From the NCBI RefSeq assembly GCF_030272615.1, contig NC_081410.1, positions 139,852,849 to 139,916,848 of the forward strand: a stretch of 64,000 bases of DNA. Direction: 5' to 3'. The stretch is from Cryptomeria japonica. Lineage: Eukaryota > Streptophyta > Pinopsida > Cupressales > Cupressaceae. How positions within the stretch are numbered: the first letter of the stretch is position 1; every line of letters starts with the position of its first letter. A program made the translations under genes and the position numbers. Positions 23,662 through 33,274 of this stretch are shown piece by piece. The notes beneath the pieces were generated by a model. That model worked only from the letters and a program-made list of their open reading frames with translations, was not told the DNA's origin and did not search any database.

Positions 23662-23666
23662 GATTC
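23662..23666. repeat. Target site duplication of N3 (GATTC)
   Basis: GATTC at 23662-23666 directly before the 5' LTR is repeated at 30405-30409 directly after the 3' LTR. A perfect 5-bp duplication defines both ends of N3. Confidence 0.92.
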
Positions 23667-23725
23667 TGTTGGCATATGGACACTCCAATGAGACATTGTG
23701 TGTGATTGAAGGTTTTATCATTGAT

Positions 23726-23848
23726 GGCAACCTTGCAATCCTATGGCACCAGAAAAGCATTACTCAGGCAACCTTGCAATCCTATGGCACCAACAAAGCA
23801 TTACTCAGGCAACCTTGCAATCCTATGGCACCGACAAAGCATTACTCA
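23726..23848 (+). repeat. 41-bp minisatellite, three units, in the N3 5' LTR
   Basis: Three 41-bp units, each starting GGCAACCTTGCAATCCTATG and ending GCATTACTCA. The 3' LTR has the same three units at 29559-29697, the third with a short insertion. Open frames seen across this stretch are products of the repeat. Confidence 0.92.
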
Positions 23849-23998
23849 AACAAAACAGTGCACCGGCATCAACAAAATCAATCTACACCGGCACCGACAC
23901 AGAAGATGTACACTGGCACAGAGGCCGACATGATTTTTGATATGTAATATTTTGTTTATCATTATAAGCCGACTTGGCAAATTGTAAAATGACTCTTG

Positions 23999-24006
23999 TA
24001 TATAAA
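23999..24006 (+). promoter_or_regulatory. N3 LTR TATA box
   Basis: TATATAAA followed by AGAGATC; repeated at 29872-29880 in the 3' LTR. It lies about 530 bases before the PBS and is the best candidate for the genomic RNA promoter. Confidence 0.6.
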
Positions 24007-24531
24007 AGAGATCATTGTAGGCATTTGTAGGATATGGATATGAAGCATAAAAAAAATTATAAGGCAGACCTAATGTACGAATTGTAGGACAAGGGTATAT
24101 GTAAAGAACAAAGAAAGAACCGGTACTGGATCTGGCATTGAAGATGCTATTGTAAAGTAGTACAGAATATTGGATTTGTGTAAATCCTCATTGTAAGTCA
24201 GTGTGACTTCTTATTGAGCAGTGAGCTCTAGGCAGTTGGCCTTCCTGCATGTGCAGGCCCCTATTGTAAGTAATATTCTCTTATTAGCCAGTAAGTGAAT
24301 ATTGTGGGTCGCAAATCCCACCGAGGTTTTTCCCACATCGGGTTTTCTCGTTAAACATCTTGTGCTATGGTGTTCTTTTCATGTGGATGTTTTTTATTCT
24401 GTTATTTGCATTAATTCTTGCATACCGGTTTACTGTTACTTTATATTCTGCATATTCAGTTTTAAGAAAACTACATTACCAGTCAGATACTGATTCACCC
24501 CCCCCTCTCAGTATCTATGGGAATCCTAACA

Positions 24532-24546
24532 ACTAGTATCAGAGCC
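24532..24546 (+). promoter_or_regulatory. N3 primer-binding site
   Basis: ACTAGTATCAGAGCC directly follows the LTR. It matches the initiator tRNA-Met complement except at one base. Confidence 0.8.
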
Positions 24547-24602
24547 TGGTCCTCTATTTTTAGAAGCCTAACAGCTTGAGGAAGATCTTGACACCGGTAA
24601 AG

Positions 24603-25736
24603 ATGGAAAATCTGATGAAGCAACTTGAAGGAGCTCTTACTGACTATGATGTAGAGAAGTTGAAAAATATCAAATTAGAAGATGATTTAAAAGCAACTCA
24701 GGACATTATTCAAGCACTTCAAGAAAATCTTACTGTTACAAGAAACAAGAGAAGAGAACTTTGTGAAAAATTGCAAAATGAGAATGATGAAAAAGAATCA
24801 CTAAATGATATGATAAGCAAATTGAAACAAGAGATCATGACAACAAAAAATGAAATGCAAGATATGACTATGAGATTTTACAAAGAAATTGAGAACAGAA
24901 AGAAGAATGAAGAAGAATTGACTAGAAGACTAAGTGATGCAGCAAATGAGAACACAAGACTTAGCTATGAAAATGACATGTTGAAGACTGATCTGATGCA
25001 CACTCAGAATGACTCAAATGAACTAATGAGACAAAAAGAAATCTTGGAAAGGGAATTGGAAACTACAAATCAACACAAAGAAAAATTCAAGAAAAGCTCA
25101 GAAGAACTTGGTACCTTATTGAAGAATCAAAAACCCAAAGGTGACACTTCTGGAGTTGGATTTGAAGTTGGAGAAAGCTCCGGTATTGCAAATACCCAGG
25201 ATCACAGCAAACCGGTAAGACCTTCTAATACTTACAAATTCAATGGAAAATGCTTTAACTATAATAAATATGGTCATAGGGCAAATGAATGTAGATCTAG
25301 GAATTATGAGAACATCAATCCTCCCACCAGTCAATGTACCAAATGCAACAAAATTGGTCATAACTCTAAAAATTGCAGAATGAATGTAAGATGTTATGTT
25401 TGTGGAAGATTTGGTCATTTATCAAATAAATGCAGAACACAAACCGGCATAGGTTATGGGAAAGCTATTCAAAAAAATAATGTAACTTGTTATGCATGTA
25501 ACAAGATTGGTCATATTGCTAAATTCTGTAGAAGTAAAGGTACATCGGTAGATAACAAAAGCACTAGCTTGAAAGGTAAGGAAAAGGTTGAAGAGGTTAA
25601 GCAAGAATTTTCAAAACAATGGATTAGAAAAGGTGATCTAAATATTGGGGTTACTCCTCCATTGGTAGAACCAACAAATGCTTCACCGATAGGACAATAT
25701 GATGCTCCACCAGCAGGATGTTCTTCATCAAATTGA
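24603..25736 (+). CDS. N3 ORF1: coiled-coil protein with four CCHC zinc knuckles
   Basis: An intact 377-residue frame from the first ATG after the PBS. Residues 1-180 are Glu/Lys/Asn/Leu-rich with heptad spacing, a predicted long coiled coil. Four knuckles start at about residues 217 (CFNYNKYGHRANEC, second Cys is Tyr), 245 (CTKCNKIGHNSKNC), 264 (CYVCGRFGHLSNKC) and 296 (CYACNKIGHIAKFC). A short tail ends in TGA. It is probably a Gag/nucleocapsid-like RNA-binding, self-associating protein, but it lacks the UBN2-type capsid domain of the copia copies nearby. N1 and N2 encode the same architecture. A host CCHC protein is less likely, because the frame sits between PBS and LTR. Confidence 0.85.
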   Translation: MENLMKQLEGALTDYDVEKLKNIKLEDDLKATQDIIQALQENLTVTRNKRRELCEKLQNENDEKESLNDMISKLKQEIMTTKNEMQDMTMRFYKEIENRKKNEEELTRRLSDAANENTRLSYENDMLKTDLMHTQNDSNELMRQKEILERELETTNQHKEKFKKSSEELGTLLKNQKPKGDTSGVGFEVGESSGIANTQDHSKPVRPSNTYKFNGKCFNYNKYGHRANECRSRNYENINPPTSQCTKCNKIGHNSKNCRMNVRCYVCGRFGHLSNKCRTQTGIGYGKAIQKNNVTCYACNKIGHIAKFCRSKGTSVDNKSTSLKGKEKVEEVKQEFSKQWIRKGDLNIGVTPPLVEPTNASPIGQYDAPPAGCSSSN

Positions 25737-26040
25737 AGAAAATTATCTTGAGGGTTTGGCAATCAAATGACACATGTGCTATTATTCCCTCGGTTAGAGA
25801 AAAGAAGTTGAAAATCCTTCATTATCGGCAAATAAAGTTAAGCTAATACATTGCCAGCAAGCAATTAATGTGGTAGGTAGCAGAAAAGACTATAAAATAA
25901 GGTTTTTGGCTCCATTTCATTTCACCGTGAATTCAAACTTTCAGAGAGTGTGAAGATTTCCGAGCTAAGGCATTCTGAGAAAAGAGGCAAAGCACTTCAG
26001 CAATCAATCCATCCAAAGGCAGAAAAAGGTATTTATCATC
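25737..26040 (+). promoter_or_regulatory. N3 spacer between the ORFs, with possible internal promoter
   Basis: 304 bases without a gene. A TATA-like sequence TATAAAATAA at 25891-25900 lies 141 bases before the ORF2 start, whose context ATCATCATGGC resembles a plant initiation site. This could drive a separate ORF2 mRNA. It is a sequence-only suggestion; the spacers of N1 and N2 do not show an obvious equivalent. Confidence 0.35.
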
Positions 26041-27048
26041 ATGGCATCCTCCTCTGCACCTGAATTCACAACAAACCCTACAGTAGTTGAAGTTATAAAA
26101 CAACCTAGGCCCGTGTTTCAGCTAGTTCCCGAGGTAGCTAAGAAAGATGACAACATAGGTGCTTTTTCCCAAATTTTGAAAGGTGTTGTTTATGCAGAAG
26201 ACCCTAGAATGTATATTCATTGCAATATAGAGGAATTAGGTGATGAAGAAATAAAAAACATGTATAAATCTGTTATATGTGACGATGCCGAAAATGTGAA
26301 ACCTAAACATAAAATTGTTGAAACCCTAGGATTCACTGAAATCCTCTGCATTCCTGAATTTCCCAAGGAAGTAGTTAGGATAGTTCTAAGCAGGGTACAT
26401 GGCTCATTCTTTTGGCTTGACTCAGTGCATAAAATTACAAAGGTAGCTGTGAAAGTAGTAACAGGGTTACCTTCCATCAGTACCAGACCCGACAAAACCA
26501 AGAAGGTCTATAATGACCTAGTAATGAAATTAACTGGTGCAACATCCGACAAAAGATCATTGAGGGTTAATTATGTGACCGATACAAATGTGAGATTCAT
26601 TAGCATGATTCTAGGTTACAAAGCAACTCATGCTAATAGGCTTAACTCTGTTTCCAGTTTATGCATAAAGAGTGCTTATGACATGGTGAAGGACAATGTA
26701 AAAATTGATATCTGTGAATGGTTAAAAGATGAGTTAATTGACAATTTGGCAAAAATCAAGAAGGATAAGAAAGGAACCTTTAGATTTGGAAATTTACTTG
26801 TATGCTTAATGCTACATATAACCAAATAGGCTCCCAGTATAGGCTACAAGGATTTTGGATTCGACATACCGGTAGGAAAACAATTGTCTGACTTATTCAA
26901 CAACATGGGTGAAAACAGAGAAAAGAATATCAATGAGTATTTTCAAGCACTAAAGGTCAGAATGAATAAAAGAATCAGACTATCACAAGAAATAGTCAAC
27001 AAATACAAGGATGATATATGCTTTGTAATAAAAAAGGATGAGATCTAG
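26041..27048 (+). pseudogene. N3 ORF2 N-terminal domain, conserved in the N family
   Basis: From ATG 26041 (MASSSAPEF) the frame reads 262 codons to TAG 26827-26829, then continues in frame to TAG 27046-27048 and beyond. It aligns with N1 and N2 at NIGAF, IVLSRVHGSFFWLDSVHKI, LTGATSDKRSL, NRLNSVSS, FRFGNLL, FDIPVGKQL and YFQALKVRMNKRIRLS. There is no polymerase, protease, integrase or transposase motif I can identify, and no zinc knuckle or membrane segment. The fold is unknown. The two stops are TAG, best explained as decay of CAG codons. Confidence 0.75.
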
Positions 27049-29295
27049 ATGGAAGCAGTCATCCCAAGAACAATCTGGGTTACAGAGATGGGGTATGAAA
27101 TAGATGACCACATAGTGGAAACTTATGCCAAAGCACTTCTGGAAGCCCCCAATGAAACAAAGGAAGAAGTATTTGGTAATGCTGAGACCATCGAAAGTCA
27201 AATTCAATCTAAAAAAAGAGTAAAGAAAGTTGAGGCATTTGTGAGGAAAGGAACCAGGCAAGCAAAAGCCATAAAAGAAGATGTATTAAAGAAAACCAGC
27301 ATAACAAAAGAAGAGTTGGCGGCCCAACAGCCTGAAACTCATCTATCACCAGTAGATACCTCCTCAGAAGGAGATATGCCAGCAACTTTCAAAAGAGTTG
27401 TTAGGAAAAGAGACCCCTCACCGGTATCCACTCCTTCACCTAGAAACACAAGACATAAGCAACAAGCTGTGAGGTCTCCAGTCAAGAAAGCCACACCTAA
27501 GAAAAAGCTGACCCCCAAAAAGAAGAAGAAGACAAACACTGACTTGGCCCCTTTTGACATATTACTGAATGAGATCACAGAGGAAGGTAAATTGAAAAAT
27601 ATAGGGAAAATCTATGACACCCTATCAGATGATGAGAAAGGACAAGTCGAGGAGAGTGTTATATTACACATGGACATGTATAAAAAGTTTTTGATGCAAG
27701 TCATAAATGAAATTCTTGATGAATTATATAAAAGACTTGAGGTCAGAAGGCAAGGAATAGTTGAGTTGGATAAGAAAATTAAAATAGAAAAATTACTTGC
27801 AGTATACCCAGTCAACTCACCTAAGGAAATTGATGATTTGATAGCTCAGGCCAACTGGACAGTTTTTTCCACTGCACACCGGCAAATATCACTAATGACA
27901 GGTAGAGTTACTGAAGTTTCAAAGGAAACAGAAGATGGTTGGGATACATTCTTGGTTGAAAAAGAAAAACAAGAAGAATATAGGAATCCCAAGCCCATTT
28001 TGGTATATCAAAAGGACAAAGGGAAAGGTAAAGTTGGTGGACCACCAAGTATCAAGATTAGAGACAACTTACCCCCACCTCCTTTAAATACTCCACTGGT
28101 AAAAACAACAACTGTAGAAGATCAACCAGCAGCTGAGAGCATGGACACAAAGGATAATAATCCTAATCCTAAAGTCCTATATACTGTGAATGTTGATACT
28201 CAAAAAATCAACATAGTGGTAGATAAGGATACCACAGATAAATCTGATAACAAAGAGCAACCGGTAATAGGAAACAAAGAGCAACCAGTAACAGGAAACA
28301 AAGAGCAACTGGCAATAGGAAACAAAGAGCAACCGATAGTAGATTCAGAGAAAAAGATGGAATCTGGAACACAAATAGAGCAACCAAAAGAGCTAAAGGC
28401 TCCAAAACAGATGCCACTGGTAAGAAATGATGCAAGAAAAATTGTGCTTAAAGAGATGGAGACACAAACAAACCTACCAGAGGTCAATACCAGCATGGTC
28501 ACTTCCACTGGCACTCAGTTTATTGGGTCGCCATCAAATGTAATAGAGGTATTGCTCGAATCTATCAATAAAATAACTGATTATAGCTCACAAGCCTATA
28601 AAGCGATAGATGATTCAATTCTAGTTTTGAAATCAATAGCTCCCAATTGTAATATAGCCAACAAAGATTCTTTAGGCTAGTTGGATACACTTTGTAAATA
28701 TATTTCTAGAAATTTTGAGCAAACTAAGGTAGAAATTGTAAAGGAAAGTGTAGAAAAAGAGAAATAGAAATTCTTTGAGGAAGGAATAAAGAAGTGTAAC
28801 AGGGAATTTGACACACTTCTACCAGAACTGTGCAATTTATTGAAAGAATATGAAACTCTATACAAAGACACCTATAAAATAAACATTTTGACCATGGATG
28901 TAGACAAAAAGATGAGCAAGGTATAGGAAGAGATCAATAAACTTGCTGATAATTTTCTTAACTCACCCAATACATTATCAGTTTTTGAGGAAAAGATAAC
29001 AAATTTTGAGGAAGAATTGCTCAAATTAGAAAGAGAGAAAGAGAAAATAATAAACAAAGCAAAATTCTTGAGATCTAAACTAAGTCCAAGATTGGACTAT
29101 TTAGCATCTCTGCGAAAGGAAATCTCAGAGGCACTAACACAGGGTAGCAAAACACCGACAGAGCACTTGCAGTATCTCACCGGTACAGTATATAGAACTG
29201 AGATAGCAATAAAGGAGAGCAAGAAGTTTATGGATGGCATAAACTTAATTTTGGGAGATATTCTTCAGCTAATAACTACCCAACTACAAGGTTGA
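27049..29295 (+). pseudogene. N3 ORF2 C-terminal tail: basic region, repeats, coiled coil
   Basis: In frame with 26041, giving 1,085 codons overall. 27049-28680 is open; TAG codons follow at 28678, 28765 and 28924, and the final stop is TGA 29293-29295. Visible parts: a Lys/Pro-rich basic cluster around residues 481-500 that could be a nuclear localisation signal, a segment with four 8-residue NKEQ repeats at residues 737-768, and a Glu/Lys/Leu-rich C-terminus (from about residue 881) predicting a coiled coil. No enzymatic motif seen. N1 and N2 have lost this part, so its conservation cannot be judged here. Confidence 0.7.
28249..28344 (+). repeat. 24-bp tandem repeat, four units, coding
   Basis: Four 24-bp units beginning AACAAAGAGCAAC, in frame, each encoding NKEQ plus four variable residues. 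A length-variable linker is the likely outcome. Confidence 0.9.
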
Positions 29296-29499
29296 GGTTA
29301 TGAATTGGTACAACTAAAAAATCTACTAACCTTTGTCATTGACGCCAAAGGGGGAGTAGTAGATGAGAAAATTCAAAACACAGGGATCACATGCTCAGGG
29401 GGAGCTCTCACATTTTTGGTAACATTTTTGGTCTACACATTTTTGGATATCTTTTTGAAATTTCTCATGAGTGTTGCCATCAATGCCAAAGGGGGAGAT
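29296..29499 (+). other. N3 3' untranslated region with polypurine tracts
   Basis: The polypurine tract AAAGGGGGAGA is at 29488-29498. Two more GGGGGAG tracts lie near 29350 and 29398. TTGCCATCAATG at 29474-29485 is an exact reverse complement of CATTGATGGCAA at 29552-29563 in the LTR. Confidence 0.85.
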
Positions 29500-30404
29500 T
29501 GTTGGCATATGGACACTCCAATGAGACATTGTGTGTGATTGAAGGTTTTGTCATTGATGGCAACCTTGCAATCCTATGGCACCAGCAAAGCATTACTTAG
29601 GCAACCTTGCTATCCTATGGCACCGGCAAAGCATTACTCAGGAAACCTTGCAATCCTATGGCACTGGCAAGACATTATATCGGAAAAGCATTACTCAAAC
29701 AAAACAGTGCACCGGCATCAACAAAATCAATCTACACCGGCACCGGCACAGAAGATGTACACCAGCATAGAAGGAAATATGTATACCGGCACAGAGGCTG
29801 ACAAGATTTTTGATATGTAATATTTTGTTTATCATTATAAGCCGACTTGGCAAATTGTAAAATGACTCTTGTATATAAAAGAGATCATTGTAGGCATTTG
29901 TAGGATATGGATATGAAGCATAAAAAAAATTATAAGGCAGACCTAATGTGCGAATTGTAGGACAAGGGTATATGTAAAGAACAAAGAAAGAACTGGTACT
30001 GAATCTAGCATTGAAGATGCTATTGTAAAGCAGTACAGAATATTGGATTTGTGTAAATCCTCATTGTAAGTCAGTGTGACTTCTTATTGAGCAGTGAGCT
30101 CTAGGCAGTTGGCCTTCCTGCATGTGCAGGCCCCTATTGTAAGTAATATTCTCTTATTGGCCAGTAAGTGAATATTGTGGGTCACAAATCCCACCGAGGT
30201 TTTTCCCACATCAGGTTTCCTCGTTAAACATCTTGTGTTATGGTGTTCTTTTCATGTGGATGTTTTTTATTATGTTATTTGCATTAATTCTTGCATACCA
30301 GTATACTGTTACTTTATATTCTGCATATTTAGTTTTAAGAAAACTACATTACCAGTCAGATACTAATTCACCCCCCCCTCTTAGTATATATGGGAACCCT
30401 AACA
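29500..30404 (+). repeat. N3 3' LTR (905 bp)
   Basis: Starts TGTTGGCATATGG, ends GGAACCCTAACA. Nearly identical to the 5' LTR outside the 41-bp repeat region (third unit enlarged) and a roughly 25-base insertion near 29765. Confidence 0.93.
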
Positions 30405-30409
30405 GATTC

Positions 30410-32696
30410 TAACCCCTATTTGATAATTATGGTTTCATTCGATACATTGATGTGATTGATGTGTAACTGTCTTCATGAAAGGGACAATTCCTTATCACTC
30501 ATTGCGAGCATGATAAGGTGTTGTAATTCTCTTTTCACTTGCTTGTTTATTACGATGAATATATATCATGTATGTATTGTATGGTGATTGCAGGATTGCA
30601 GGTACAAGACATCGAATCCACCTAGCTTCACAGGTCTGAGTGTGTCCTATCCCAATGGCAAGTTGCTAGAGATGGCATGGGTTTCTTTCACTCTAGGCTT
30701 AGATATTCACCTTGTTAGTTTGTGCCACAACGCAAGTCAATGGTAGAATTTTGCATTGATCTTTCCCTTGTTGAGTTGCTTGAGTGCGTGAGTGTGTGAT
30801 TTCTATTTAATTTAAGGAATAATGTTATTAATTAAGGTATGGATTAATTATCCTATAGTATGATTATTGTTTATTTATTTGTTTATTTTATTTATTGATG
30901 ATTATTTATTGTGAGAATTGTATTTAATCAATTGAGATTAATTTAATTATTATTTATTTGTGATTTATTGATTATTAATTTATTTATTGTTTTTATTTAT
31001 TTAATTATTTAATTAATTATTGTTGAGAGTGATTTATTTTGATATATTGTTTAATGATTTATTTATTTATTGTTGCTTTGTTTTATTTAATTAATAATTT
31101 ATTAATTGAGTTTTGATTTATTGATTTTATTAATTTATTTATTGTTTGATTTTATATTTTATTTAAGAATTCCTATTTATATGGATTTATTTATTTATTT
31201 CATTTATTTGATTTTTAATGGATATGATTTATTACTTATTGTGTTTATACAACTATTATTTTATCAGTAGTTGAATATATTATAAAGTTACCTACCTTTT
31301 CACTTGATTGATTATTTTTTAATGGGTAAGTAAGTTACATTAATAAATAAGTATTCCTAAAAACTATACATGTTAGTTAAAATATATTTTCCTAGAATTT
31401 TCTGATTGGTCGAATATTTCTAATTTTTTTAGTTTGAATTTTTATTTAATTGGCTTTTTGTGAATGTTGTCAGGTTAATCATCTGGCAAATTTTGGAAGT
31501 GTTTTTTGAATTGGATTGAGGAATTACTTGAAGGATTGGATTTGCTTGTGGATTTCTCTTCTTCCAATTTCAACCTTGTTTGGATTGAGTTTGTAGGTTG
31601 GTCATTCTTTTCCTGTGAATTTTAATTTCTGGAAATTGCATAGGTTTTCTCCATGACTCTGCAAAGATTGTTTGATGTGTGTTATTATATTTTTTTGGGG
31701 AAATTTGGATTTGGGAATTGAAGGAATTCGATTTGATTTAAAAAGGAATTTGGGAAAGGGAATTTGCAGTTGGTAATTTCATGTTTTGAAAAGCTTTTGT
31801 TGGAAAAGTTTTCCTATCTCCTTCCTGTGAATGTTGTGTTTTTATTTCCATGTGATTTGGAAAGATATTGAATTGGTTTTTTGAGCTATACATTCCCTTG
31901 TGTTGCATCTCTTGAGTCCCTTTTGTTTCAAAGTCATATTTTGAGATTTGGTCTCCCTATTGTTGTCGGGAGTTTTATGCAACTCTTTGTGATTGTTGAT
32001 TTAGAGTGCAGACCCTATTAGCAGAGTTTTGATGTTAATTTTAATTCTTGTAAGGATTTTGTATTCTCTTAATGTGATTATTGAAGAGTTATTTCATCTC
32101 CCCTAGATGCTCTACCTTCTAAGTGCTATATAGAGCACATTGGGAGAGAGTTTTTCCTATGCAGTTTTCTGACATAGAGGCTAAGATTGTATTTTTGAGT
32201 TACCTCTTCCAATATTGAGTATTATAGTTCCTTTGAGTTGAGTTTGTGTGCCAAAATTAACCTCTGAGTAGACTTGAGCAAGTACCTTAGCCTTTTTTGC
32301 TCATTTTTCTTGATTTTTGGCTCTCTTTCCAAAAAATCCACAATATCATCCCAGGCTGTTGTCAAATGGACTAGGAATGTTGGGGCATGAACCAAGGGCA
32401 CCTAAGAATTCTCCTAGAGCACTGGGGAATTCTCCCTGAGAACTGAGCCGTAAACTAAGAAAGTTACACCTTAAACTCAGAAAGCTGACAAATAGACCCA
32501 AAACATTGTCAAATGCATCGAGAATGCTATGGAGTGGTCCAAAAATGCCATGGTAAATACCAAAAGCTCTACCCTACATATCAGGGGCTCTACTCTACAA
32601 ACTACAAGCGTTGGACTATTTCAGAGGTCCTAAAAAGTCAGTTTTTAGCTTGTTTAAGTGTCTTTTGGGGTTTTGTGATTTCTCCAGAGGCATGTG
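30410..32696. other. Unclassified sequence between N3 and the B2 nest
   Basis: No supported gene. 30790-31290 is low-complexity and rich in TTTATT. The rest is moderately AT-rich with only short chance frames. It is contiguous in origin with 23422-23661 on the left and 53235-53451 on the right. It could be part of a long Ty3/gypsy-type LTR, but I see no boundary or coding sequence that proves it. Confidence 0.4.
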
Positions 32697-32701
32697 TAGA
32701 C
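32697..32701. repeat. Target site duplication of B2 (TAGAC)
   Basis: TAGAC at 32697-32701 precedes the B2 5' LTR and recurs at 53230-53234 directly after the B2 3' LTR, 20.5 kb away. This exact match confirms that the LTR start at 32702 and the LTR end at 53229 belong to one insertion. Confidence 0.92.
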
Positions 32702-33274
32702 TGTTGGCATTTACATGAAGATTGCATTTATGAACTTAAGTGTTGTTATTGATGTCAATTATAATCGGTAATGGATTTGTAATGCAATAGGTAGTTGAGA
32801 ATTGAAGGAAACTGGTATTACTATAGAAGTAGTGATATCAATCGGTAACCCTACCTGTTGATGTGCCAAACCCTAACCGATAGAGCTTGGTGAATCAGTT
32901 ATGTTGATCTTTGATCAAATGGTGATCGAAGATAATTTTGCCACATATGAATGATGCATATGATGAGTTTCAAAGTTGTTTTGGAACGTAGAGATAACTA
33001 TTTTATCTTGAGAATAAGTGAGTGCATTGCATGAAGTGGAAACTGTGTGATGAGTTATAGGATTTGATGAAGCAGTGATCAAGGAGAGATCGAGGTTGTC
33101 TTGTACAATGTGCAATGATTGCTATGTAATCTAACGGTCATGTTTGAACTGATTTGTTTGTAATCTCTATGAGATCTTAGGTTTGTGATGTGTTATCGAC
33201 CTATTATTTTTCTTATAAGGTCGATGAGTTTTTTTGTTGTAGTGTTGGCAATTTAAGTTAAGTGTCAGTGTGAT
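32702..33274 (+). repeat. B2 5' LTR, left part
   Basis: Begins TGTTGGCATTTACATGAAG and matches the first 560 or so bases of the B2 3' LTR at 51847. It stops at GTGTGAT, where B1 starts. The other part resumes at 46505. Confidence 0.9.
33270..33274. repeat. Target site duplication of B1 (GTGAT / GTTAT)
   Basis: GTGAT at 33270-33274 before the B1 5' LTR corresponds to GTTAT at 46500-46504 after its 3' LTR: four of five bases match. The flanks rejoin to the B2 3' LTR sequence near 52425, which independently supports the insertion point. Confidence 0.82.

Larger units (their letters stand above)
23667..24531 (+). repeat. N3 5' LTR (865 bp)
   Basis: Starts TGTTGGCATATGG and ends GGAATCCTAACA. 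It contains a three-unit 41-bp repeat, a TATA box at 23999, the core ACCGAGGTTTTTCCC near 24321 and the ATTCACCCCCCCCTC tract near 24493. The 3' LTR is 40 bp longer through small insertions in and after the repeat. Confidence 0.93.
23667..30404 (+). mobile_element. N3: complete non-autonomous LTR retrotransposon with novel ORFs (6,738 bp)
   Basis: LTRs at 23667-24531 and 29500-30404, a PBS, a polypurine tract and a perfect target duplication make the structure complete. Coding content is ORF1 (coiled coil plus four zinc knuckles) and a long frame 26041-29295, with no recognisable protease, integrase, RT or RNase H. The LTRs differ at scattered single bases plus small indels, so the insertion is fairly recent. 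The PBS, polypurine tract and LTR core are copia-like, so copia enzymes probably mobilise it (inference). It differs from known gag-only elements by carrying the long second frame. Confidence 0.9.

Noticed and set aside
23726-23848. CRISPR-like direct repeats
   Set aside because: Units abut with no unique spacers, the locus is an LTR and the DNA is eukaryotic.
23633-23947. Several overlapping open frames rich in Pro/Thr/Gln (also 29539-29820)
   Set aside because: They are translations of the 41-bp LTR repeat, which stays open in all three frames; no domain.
24603-25736. Host CCHC-type zinc-finger gene
   Set aside because: The frame sits between PBS and polypurine tract of a complete element, and the same architecture recurs in N1 and N2.
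26827-28926. Programmed amber readthrough linking the parts of the N3 long frame
   Set aside because: Five TAG codons in one frame is too many for efficient readthrough, and CAG decay explains them; kept only as a testable alternative.
32513-32752. 79-residue frame ending in the B2 LTR
   Set aside because: Crosses the boundary between host sequence and LTR; cannot be an ancestral gene.
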